In this document: positions 1 through 5,266 of the stretch, in pieces
Position numbering within the stretch: the first letter of the stretch is position 1
Layout: each line of letters opens with the position of its first letter
Assembly: GCA_937900165.1 (NCBI GenBank)
Contig: CALCCX010000146.1
Span: 1 to 5,355 of the forward strand
Reading direction: 5' to 3'
Origin: an uncultured Acidimicrobiia bacterium
Lineage (GTDB): Bacteria; Actinomycetota; Acidimicrobiia; Spongiisociales; Spongiisociaceae
DNA length: 5,355 nucleotides
The notes under the pieces: generated by a model
What the model saw: only the letters and a program-made list of their open reading frames with translations
Told to the model about the DNA's origin: nothing
Databases searched by the model: none
Program-made: the position numbers and the translations under genes

Positions 1-1054
1 CGTTGTAGATGGCCGCCATGCCCTTTTTGATCGCGTCCTGGTGGCTCCCCGAAAACGACGTATATACGAGGTCGCCCGCCCACGGATGACGCGCCGGAAT
101 CGGGAGCCGGTTGGCGAACTCGACCACCCTGCGCATCTCGTCGATGTCGCTGATGTCCAACTTCGGGTCGATGCCCTGGGTGAACAGGTTGAGGGCGATG
201 TTGACGACGTCGAGGTTGCCGGTCCGCTCTCCGTTGCCGAACAGGGTGCCCTCCACCCGGTCGGCGCCGGCCATCATCCCGAACTCGGCGGCCGCCACGC
301 CCGTACCCCGATCGTTGTGAGGATGCAGCGACAGGATGACCGAATCCCGATCGCGAATCGTGCGGTGGAACCGTTCGATCAGGTCGCCGTAGAGGTTGGC
401 CGTCGACATCTCGACCGTCGCAGGCAGGTTGAGGATGATCGGTCTATCAGGCGTTGGCCCGAATACGTCCATCACGGCCTCACATATTTGCACCGCAAAA
501 TCGGGTTCCGTACCGGTGAAACTCTCGGGCGAGTACTCCCACCTGATACCGGGGTTCTTGGCGATGTCCGAACATGCCATGCACACCTGCGCCCCGGCCA
601 CTGCGATGTCGATGATGCCTTGGCGATCGGTATCGAACACAACTCTCCGCTGGGTGGTCGAAGTCGAGTTGTAGAGGTGCACGATGGCATTGGTTGCGCC
701 CTCGATCGACGCGAACGTCCGCTCGATCTGCTCTCCCCGAGCTTGGGTGAGCACCTGGATCGTCACGTCGTCCGGGATGAGATCATCTTCGATGATGTGT
801 CGAACGAACTCGAAATCCGGCTCGGAGGCGGCAGGAAACCCGACCTCGATCTCCTTGAACCCGATTTCGACCAGCAGATCCCACATGCGCCGTTTGCGGG
901 TGATATCCATCGGGTCGACCAGCGCCTGGTTGCCGTCACGAAGGTCCACCGAACACCAGATCGGCGCCTTTTCGAGGCGACGGTCCGGCCAAGTTCGATC
1001 CGGCAACTCGACCGCCGGGTATGGGCGGTACTTCTCGAACGGCATACTGTTCAT
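1..1054 (-). CDS. leuA: 2-isopropylmalate synthase, N-terminal 351 residues (partial at contig edge)
   Basis: It catalyses the first committed step of leucine synthesis, condensing acetyl-CoA with 2-oxoisovalerate to give 2-isopropylmalate in the cytosol. Reading the minus strand from ATG at 1054 gives an open frame of 351 codons that runs off the contig. The N-terminus (MNSMPFEKYRPYPAVELPDR) is typical of the longer actinobacterial/proteobacterial LeuA type. The TIM-barrel shows the LRDGNQ motif (residues 38-43; R39 and D40 at the active site), the metal-binding HPHNDRGTG stretch (H244, H246), GNGERTGN (273-280) and SGSHQDAIKKG (335-345). Full-length members are roughly 560-640 residues, so the C-terminal leucine-binding regulatory domain is missing here. 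The start is supported by AAAGGA about 7 nt upstream; a second ATG at codon 4 is less well spaced. Expression is probably controlled by the leucine attenuator at 1100-1231. Identity is very secure. Confidence 0.96.
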   Translation of the reverse strand, partial: MNSMPFEKYRPYPAVELPDRTWPDRRLEKAPIWCSVDLRDGNQALVDPMDITRKRRMWDLLVEIGFKEIEVGFPAASEPDFEFVRHIIEDDLIPDDVTIQVLTQARGEQIERTFASIEGATNAIVHLYNSTSTTQRRVVFDTDRQGIIDIAVAGAQVCMACSDIAKNPGIRWEYSPESFTGTEPDFAVQICEAVMDVFGPTPDRPIILNLPATVEMSTANLYGDLIERFHRTIRDRDSVILSLHPHNDRGTGVAAAEFGMMAGADRVEGTLFGNGERTGNLDVVNIALNLFTQGIDPKLDISDIDEMRRVVEFANRLPIPARHPWAGDLVYTSFSGSHQDAIKKGMAAIYN

Positions 1055-1099
1055 GGCTCTGTCCTTTTGGGTTGTCTGGTTATTGGTGCTTCTGGATAC

Positions 1100-1132
1100 A
1101 AGAAACCCCCCGGGCTCTGCGCACGGAGGGTT
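1100..1132 (-). terminator. Intrinsic terminator of the leuA attenuator
   Basis: On the minus strand, AACCCTCC (1132-1125) pairs with GGGGGGTT (1111-1104), giving eight base pairs including one G-U, plus one further G-C pair inside. A short U-rich tract (TTTCTT) follows at 1105-1100. The structure lies 32-35 nt before the leuA RBS and downstream of a leader ORF ending in four Leu codons. It is therefore best read as the attenuator terminator that stops transcription when leucine is plentiful. Confidence 0.85.
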
Positions 1133-1160
1133 CGGCGAACACCGGGATGTGGTGTTCGCC
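1128..1160 (-). promoter_or_regulatory. leuA attenuator: pause hairpin (1:2) and mutually exclusive antiterminator (2:3)
   Basis: Segment 1 (GGCGAACACC, 1160-1151) and segment 2 (GGTGTTCGCC, 1143-1134) form a perfect 10-bp stem around a 7-nt loop. Segment 1 begins on the last base of the leader stop codon. Segment 2 can instead pair with segment 3: GGTGTTC (1143-1137) with GAACCC (1133-1128), with one bulged U and a 3-nt GCC loop. Segment 3 contains the AACCC half of the terminator stem. A ribosome stalled on the Leu codons (1174-1163) would cover segment 1, free segment 2 to take segment 3, and prevent the terminator. The complementarity is seen directly; the switching follows the textbook amino-acid attenuation model. 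Confidence 0.85.
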
Positions 1161-1195
1161 TACAAGAGAAGAAGGGGGCTGGTGGGATATGTCAT
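1160..1195 (-). CDS. leuL: Leucine attenuator leader peptide (MTYPTSPLLLL)
   Basis: This 11-codon ORF reads MTYPTSPLLLL and stops with TAG, whose last base opens the first attenuator hairpin. The four consecutive Leu codons (1174-1163) are CTT CTT CTC TTG, including types (CTT, TTG) that appear minor beside the CTG/CTC preferred in the neighbouring genes. Such codons sharpen sensing of charged leucyl-tRNA. The peptide itself is expected to have no function beyond ribosome positioning. There is no Shine-Dalgarno sequence before the ATG. With the promoter proposed at 1203-1231, the transcription start would fall on or next to the A of the ATG, so the leader is probably translated from a leaderless mRNA, as is common in actinobacteria. 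Position, composition and the downstream RNA structures agree with a leuA leader. Confidence 0.88.
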   Translation of the reverse strand: MTYPTSPLLLL

Positions 1196-1202
1196 CGGTG
1201 AC

Positions 1203-1231
1203 AGCGTGGCCCATTTCCAACGAAATGTCAA
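1203..1231 (-). promoter_or_regulatory. Putative housekeeping-type promoter of the leu leader and leuA
   Basis: A perfect -35 hexamer TTGACA (1231-1226) is followed, after a 17-nt spacer, by CACGCT (1208-1203). The latter keeps only the A2 and T6 positions of a -10 element. The predicted start, 7-8 nt further on, is 1196-1195, exactly at the leader-peptide ATG. The -35 lies 17 nt after the alkC stop codon, so leuA has its own promoter. The -10 match is weak, hence moderate confidence. Confidence 0.6.
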
Positions 1232-1248
1232 CCGATCAGGTTGTGTGC

Positions 1249-2331
1249 TCAGGTGGAGCCGAGCACATCCACAACGGCGCGGCCGACCACGACTCCGTTG
1301 ACCTGTAGCTCGATCTTGTGCTGCCCAGGGTGGATTGTCCGGATCGAGACGTGCTTGAAGGCGTGGCGCTTCGTGATGGAAGTCGGCTCGGAGCCGAGCA
1401 TGCAGGTCTTGAGTTTGAACACCTTGCCGTCCTTGGTTCCGTGCACGCCCTGGTAGTGAACGATGTAGTCGACGGCGGCCTTGGTCGAGCGTTCGGCGGT
1501 CAGCTCGGCAGAGATCGTCACCGATCCGCCGATGTCGATCGTGGCCGGCTCGACAGACAACTCCGTCGCTGTGACGCGAGCGTCGAGGTCGAAACCGAGC
1601 ACACCAAGCGCACCACGGTGGCCCTTCTTGACCAGGCTGCGAAGCCCATGGCGGGCCACCCAATCGCCGTGGGTCGAGTCGGCCAACCATCGGCGAGCGA
1701 TCTCTACTGACAGCTCAGGGTGATCCTTGCTGATGTCGTTCAGGTGATTCGCCACCGACCGACGAACGTATTCGGAGTCGTCGTCGAACAACCCATCGAG
1801 CAACTCGATGGCAGGCGACGGATCCTCCATCAGCCCGCGCAGGCGACTTGCCCACGGCAATCGGGGACGGGTGCCCTCCGAAACGAGCCGCCTGACATGG
1901 TCGTGCGGATCGTCAATCCACTTGTGCAGATACTCGAACGTGATCTCCGGCTCCGCCTCGATGAAGAAGCGGATCGGAAACTCGCTCGAGAAGCGAGGCG
2001 ACAGGCCGGCTAACAACGGAAGAGCCACATGAGGATGGTCGATCCCCCTGTCGGCCACGTACTTGCCACACGGCAACGTCATCCAACCATCGAAAGACTC
2101 TGACTCGAGAGCCCGCTCGAGCACTGCGGCCCCTTCCGGAAAATTGTCTGGGAGACAAACAGCCATCACCTCTGCGAGGTGGTTGACCCGTTCGAGCAGC
2201 TCCATGCCCTCGAGCCCTTCAGCCGCCAGGTCCGTCCAACGATCCTTTGGGAACTCGTCCCAGGCGAGGCTCAGTTCCGATGCCAGCTCCCGAATTGTCT
2301 CAATCGAGAACTCGTCTTTGAATGCCGCCAA
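1249..2331 (-). CDS. alkC: AlkC-type DNA alkylation repair protein (HEAT-like repeats plus Ig-like domain), 360 aa
   Basis: This resembles the AlkC branch of the AlkC/AlkD DNA glycosylases, which excise N-alkylated purines such as 3-methyladenine (and 1-methyladenine for AlkC) without flipping the base. The N-terminal two thirds (about 1-248) are helical repeats with family-typical segments: HVRRLVSEGTRPRLPW (145-160), YVRRSVANHLNDISKDHPEL (188-207) and RHGLRSLVKKGH (227-238). Residues about 252-358 are beta-rich (VDYIVHYQGVHGT, FKLKTC, HPGQHKIELQVNG) and match the Ig-like domain found in some AlkC proteins. I chose the TTG at 2331: it is the only suitable in-frame start, follows GGGAGG by 8 nt, and gives a family-like N-terminus (MAAFKDEFSIETIRELASEL). 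Extending the frame to 2604 would overlap the sigma gene and add unrelated sequence. The RBS lies within the last codons of the sigma gene, 4 nt upstream, so translational coupling is likely. Catalytic activity is inferred from family membership. Confidence 0.9.
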   Translation of the reverse strand: MAAFKDEFSIETIRELASELSLAWDEFPKDRWTDLAAEGLEGMELLERVNHLAEVMAVCLPDNFPEGAAVLERALESESFDGWMTLPCGKYVADRGIDHPHVALPLLAGLSPRFSSEFPIRFFIEAEPEITFEYLHKWIDDPHDHVRRLVSEGTRPRLPWASRLRGLMEDPSPAIELLDGLFDDDSEYVRRSVANHLNDISKDHPELSVEIARRWLADSTHGDWVARHGLRSLVKKGHRGALGVLGFDLDARVTATELSVEPATIDIGGSVTISAELTAERSTKAAVDYIVHYQGVHGTKDGKVFKLKTCMLGSEPTSITKRHAFKHVSIRTIHPGQHKIELQVNGVVVGRAVVDVLGST

Positions 2332-2335
2332 CCCA

Positions 2336-3163
2336 TCAACCTCCCACGAGACTTGGAAACTCTGTCTGGATCCGGTCCCAGATCCGCCCAGGAGCCTCGA
2401 ACTGGTCGGCACGATACAACGAACCGATCGCCACGACTGCATCAATCTCGACGGCGATCTTTTCGATAGCGTCTGGAGGAGCAGTACGTGGATGAGTCGC
2501 CAGCGGCAGGTCGCCAACGCTGATGATTCCGCCTTCGATTGAGGCTTCGATCTGGCGACCGCAACTACAGGTGTTGGCCTGGTCGATGAGGCCACACCGT
2601 CCATCGATCACCTGCCGCAGAATCCGACGAGCCCTTGACACCCGTTGGCGGAAGGCGGACTCGCTGATGTCGAGAGCCGCTGCCCCCTCCGCCCCTGCGA
2701 TCCCGAGCACATCGCCCAGCAAGTACGCGGCCCGGAGCGATCGGGAAAGGCACAAGAGCATGCCGTAGCTGCAACTGACCCGAACTTCATCACACAAGAG
2801 TCGGTACTCGGCCTCGTCTGCCGTGTAGTCACGAGCGCCAAGGCCGGCGTCGATTATCCGTCCGAATTGTTCTGACCCCTGCACCGACGTCTCAACCACC
2901 CGTTGCCGGGTCCGGATCAGCATTCGGACCGCCACCGCATAAACCCAGGTCATGAATTTCGAGCGTCCTTCGAACGTAGCTAGTCTGGTCATCAGGCGGA
3001 TCATGATTTCCTGGGTGGCATCCTCCGCATCTGCCGGTGTTCCCAGGAATCGCAGAGCGAGACCGTAGATCGGATGCTGAACCCTGCGGAGCAGTTCGGC
3101 AAGAGCCGCCTGGTCTCCGTCGGCCGCGGCCGAGGCCAGGTCCTCGAGGGACGCTTCCGTCAA
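2336..3163 (-). CDS. ECF-type RNA polymerase sigma factor with Cys-containing C-terminal extension, 275 aa
   Basis: This is a sigma-70 family factor with only regions 2 and 4. Region 2 spans about residues 22-88, with AEDATQEIMIRLM (46-58) and SKFMTWVYAVAVR (68-80), which cover core binding and -10 recognition. Region 4 spans about 133-187, with the helix-turn-helix DISESAFRQRVSRARRILRQ (165-184). The protein is longer than a minimal ECF factor (about 180-200 aa). After region 4 comes CGLIDQANTCSC (190-201), a Cys-x8-Cys-x-Cys pattern, then about 70 residues of unknown fold ending at SLVGG. I recall similar CGL...CxC tails in other ECF-like factors, but I cannot assign a numbered ECF group. 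The start is TTG at 3163, overlapping the upstream stop as TTGA; no strong RBS is visible, so translation probably relies on coupling. No anti-sigma gene is present, so the tail may provide control. Confidence 0.9.
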   Translation of the reverse strand: MTEASLEDLASAAADGDQAALAELLRRVQHPIYGLALRFLGTPADAEDATQEIMIRLMTRLATFEGRSKFMTWVYAVAVRMLIRTRQRVVETSVQGSEQFGRIIDAGLGARDYTADEAEYRLLCDEVRVSCSYGMLLCLSRSLRAAYLLGDVLGIAGAEGAAALDISESAFRQRVSRARRILRQVIDGRCGLIDQANTCSCGRQIEASIEGGIISVGDLPLATHPRTAPPDAIEKIAVEIDAVVAIGSLYRADQFEAPGRIWDRIQTEFPSLVGG

Positions 3164-3462
3164 GAGACAACCGAGTGCCGCACCGCACCCACGTCCGGCT
3201 CAGGTCCGTCCAAGACAAGACCGTGCATCTCGGCGACGGCCTCGAACTGATCCGCCTGAGCCATGAGCAGGTCAAACCCGTCTTGCCGATCCCAAGTCAG
3301 AATGTCGAGCCATACTCCGTTCGAGAGCTCCACGAGATCGGCCCTGATGAGGGAGGGGCACAGCCGCTGTGCTTCGTCGATCGCCTCGTCGCGGATCTCG
3401 AGCAATCGTTCAACATTCGCCTCGGGCACTTCGAATTTGTACACATGCATCAGTGAATTCAC
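3160..3462 (-). CDS. Small dimeric alpha-beta barrel (ABM-like) protein, 100 aa
   Basis: A short protein beginning MNSLMHVYKFEVPEANVERL and continuing with a helix (RLLEIRDEAIDEAQ), a strand-rich centre (IRADLVELSNGVWLDILTWD) and a second long helix (FDLLMAQADQFEAVAEMHG). This beta-alpha-beta-beta-alpha order fits the antibiotic-biosynthesis-monooxygenase-like / dimeric alpha-beta barrel superfamily, whose members range from small oxygenases to ligand-binding proteins. No catalytic residues can be assigned. I chose GTG at 3462 because GAGAGG lies 9 nt upstream; the ATG at 3450 would sit about 21 nt from that site. The open frame extends back to 3648, but that part runs through the intergenic region and looks non-coding. 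It is the first gene of the sigma-alkC operon and its stop overlaps the sigma start by 4 nt. A role as a small enzyme or sensor partner of the sigma factor is inference only. Confidence 0.72.
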   Translation of the reverse strand: MNSLMHVYKFEVPEANVERLLEIRDEAIDEAQRLCPSLIRADLVELSNGVWLDILTWDRQDGFDLLMAQADQFEAVAEMHGLVLDGPEPDVGAVRHSVVS

Positions 3463-3514
3463 GCTGAATGGCCTCTCGTTGTCCGGCGACCCTATGCCGC
3501 CTCTCACACTATTG

Positions 3515-3540
3515 GACGCGGACAGACGACCATTGTGACA
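3515..3540 (-). promoter_or_regulatory. Candidate ECF-type promoter of the ABM-sigma-alkC operon
   Basis: On the minus strand TGTCACA (3540-3534) is followed, after 15 nt, by CGTC (3518-3515). Both elements resemble ECF promoters: CGTC is a common ECF -10 core, and TGTCACA is the -35 I recall for ECF41 targets. Transcription would start near 3508, leaving a leader of about 45 nt before GTG 3462. A competing housekeeping -10, TAGGGT (3494-3489), lies closer to the gene but has no good -35. This would make the sigma operon autoregulated, which is an inference. Confidence 0.38.
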
Positions 3541-3581
3541 TCGACTCCCCGAACCGACTCGGACGGACACGGGTTCGCTGC

Positions 3582-3598
3582 AGTCGTTCGGAACGACT
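3582..3598. promoter_or_regulatory. Perfect 17-bp palindrome in the divergent intergenic region (candidate operator)
   Basis: AGTCGTTC-G-GAACGACT is a perfect 8-bp inverted repeat with a single central base. It lies 83 bp upstream of the Rieske/glutamate synthase ATG and 119 bp upstream of the ABM-like GTG. It is not followed by a T-tract on either strand, so it is unlikely to be a terminator. A dimeric repressor site is the natural reading. It abuts TTGCCA (3598-3603), a possible plus-strand -35, and a plus-strand -10-like TACCCT lies at 3650-3655, though the two are too far apart to form one promoter. A second, weaker repeat (CGAACC 3550-3555 / GGTTCG 3572-3577) flanks it. Confidence 0.5.
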
Positions 3599-3681
3599 TG
3601 CCAGAGGCTCACCTGCAGGATCTCCCCGCGGATTAGCCAGCCCAGCACCTACCCTCTCGACCACCGTCAATCAGGAGTTCT

Positions 3682-5208
3682 ATGCAACCGGTCGAGATCG
3701 CCCGCTGGGAGAACGTGCCAGACCGCCAGCCGGTCGGGGCCTTCGTCGGCAACGTGGACCTGGTGATCGTACGCTGCGACGATGAGCATTCGGTGTTGTA
3801 TGGCCGCTGTCTTCATCGAGGCGCTCTGCTCGAGGATGGCCAAGTTTCCGGCAAGAATCTGATCTGCGGCTTGCACGGATGGGACTACCTGTTCACGACC
3901 GGCGTCTCGTCCTACAACAACGCAGAAAGGCTGAATCGTTTCTCGTCGTGGATCGAAGACGGGTCTGTAATGGTCGACGCTGATGAAATCGTCGAGTGGG
4001 AGAAAGAGAACCCGCAGCCATACGACCGCTCCGCCTATCAGGGCGCGTACCAGGATCCACACGGCACCCCGGAGGAACCGCACGTCGGGTTCATCAGGCG
4101 TTTGGCCAACGAGGGCCTTAGCGTGCTCGGCCACCATGGACCGGTGGCATCGATGGGAGTGACCCGCGATCAGCTCCCTAAGTGGGACGACATCCAGTTC
4201 GTCACCGCCCAACTCGCCTCAAGGCCGTTGCTGGACGAGACGCCGGTGACCACCGACGTCGTAATCGGTTCTCGCGCCGCCAAGCCGCTTCATCTCGATA
4301 TCCCGCTGTTCGTGTCGGACATGAGCTTTGGGGCGCTGTCGCTCGAAGCAAAGGTGGCACTGGCCAAGGGGGCGGAACTGGCTGGGACCGGCATCTGCTC
4401 AGGGGAGGGAGGCATGCTCCCGGAGGAGCAAGCCGCCAACTCCCGCTACTTCTACGAGCTGGCATCCGCCCAGTTCGGGTTCAGTTGGGACAAGCTCGAT
4501 CTGGTGCAGGCGTTCCATTTCAAGTTCGGCCAGGGGGCCAAGACCGGCACCGGCGGCCACCTTCCCGGTGCCAAGGTCACCGAACAAATCGCCTCGGTCC
4601 GCGGACTCGAGCCCGGTCAGGATGCGATCTCGCCTGCCACATTTCCCGATCTCGTGTCCATAGAGGACTTCCGCGATTTCGCAGACGAGGTCCGCGAGCG
4701 GACCGGCGGCATCCCGATCGGCGCCAAGCTCTCGGCCCAGCACATCGAGGCCGACCTGGACGCGGCCTTGGCTTTCGGAGCCGACTACGTGATCCTCGAC
4801 GGTCGCGGCGGCGGGACCGGAGCAGCCCCCACCGTATTCCGTGACCACATCTCGGTACCGACGATCCCGGCGCTGGCAAGAGCCCGCCGCCATCTCGATG
4901 CGGCGGGCCGCCAGGACGTGACCCTGGTGATAACCGGCGGATTGCGGACCCACACCGATTTCGCCAAAGCCTTGGCCCTGGGTGCTGACGTCATCGCCGT
5001 CTCCAACGCGGCTATGCAGGCGATCGGTTGCATTGGGATGAGAGCGTGTTCGACCAACAACTGCCCGGTTGGCATCGCCACCCAGCAGGAACATTTGAGG
5101 GCCCGCCTGCCGGTGGACGAGGCCGCCGAGCGCCTCGCCAGGTTCTTCGCCGCCACCATCGAACTGCTCCAGGTGCTGGCGAGAGCGATGGGCCACGCAA
5201 GTCTGTCC
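3682..5208 (+). CDS. Rieske [2Fe-2S] domain fused to glutamate-synthase FMN-binding domain (3' end lost)
   Basis: A two-domain redox protein. Residues about 1-105 form a Rieske domain with C43-x-H45 and C62-x2-H65, the full ligand set for a [2Fe-2S] cluster. Residues about 170-505 match the synthase domain of glutamate synthase: SFGALSLEAKVALAKG (215-230), SGEGGMLPEEQAANSRY (240-256), LPGAKVT (294-300), GAKLSAQHI (347-355), DGRGGGTGAAP (373-383) for FMN/2-oxoglutarate binding, and C450-x5-C456-x4-C461 for the [3Fe-4S] cluster. There is no glutaminase domain and no leading catalytic Cys, so it cannot take nitrogen from glutamine alone. It may use ammonia or an amine, or receive nitrogen from a partner, as in GltS-like or N-methylglutamate-synthase-type enzymes. 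AGGAG ends 4 nt before ATG 3682. Genuine sequence stops at residue 509; the frame continues to TAA at 5268 only through adapter, adding RSEERRVGKECRSRWSPYH. Perhaps 30-40 native residues are missing. Confidence 0.93.
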
Positions 5209-5266
5209 AGATCGGAAGAGCGTCGTGTAGGGAAAGAGTGTAGATCTCGGTGGTCGCCGTATCATT
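5209..5266. other. Illumina TruSeq universal (P5) adapter, reverse complement: sequencing artefact
   Basis: The 58 bases match, from memory and base for base, the full reverse complement of the TruSeq universal adapter. They begin AGATCGGAAGAGCGTCGTG and end GTCGCCGTATCATT. The run passes from the read-1 primer directly into P5 with no i5 index, which fits a single-indexed library. This is not organismal DNA. Translations of it yield well-known false peptides, such as RSEERRVGKECRSRWSPYH on the plus strand and SLHDALPI- or RRPPRSTLFPYTTLF-containing peptides on the minus strand. Confidence 0.99.

Noticed and set aside
41..1301. Long plus-strand open frames (41-1201 and 684-1301)
   Set aside because: They lie antisense to leuA, whose minus-strand translation is unmistakable. 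Their own proteins are Arg/Asp/His-rich or low in hydrophobic order, as expected of shadows in GC-rich DNA.
1160..1690. Minus-strand frame of 176 codons over the leader region
   Set aside because: Only its last 11 codons (the MTYPTSPLLLL leader) are real. The rest is an out-of-frame reading of alkC.
2332..2604. N-terminal extension of alkC back to 2604
   Set aside because: It would overlap the sigma gene by about 270 bp with unrelated low-quality sequence. The TTG at 2331 has a well-placed RBS and yields a family-like N-terminus.
3582..3598. Palindrome as an intrinsic terminator
   Set aside because: There is no T-run on either strand, and the flanking genes diverge, so no transcript is expected to end there.
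3463..3648. N-terminal extension of the ABM-like protein to 3648
   Set aside because: The extra 62 residues show no family character and cover the candidate promoter and palindrome. GTG 3462 has a good RBS.
4182..4844. Plus-strand Arg/Gly-rich frame inside the Rieske/glutamate synthase gene
   Set aside because: It is a shadow frame of a clearly coding gene with intact motifs in the other frame.
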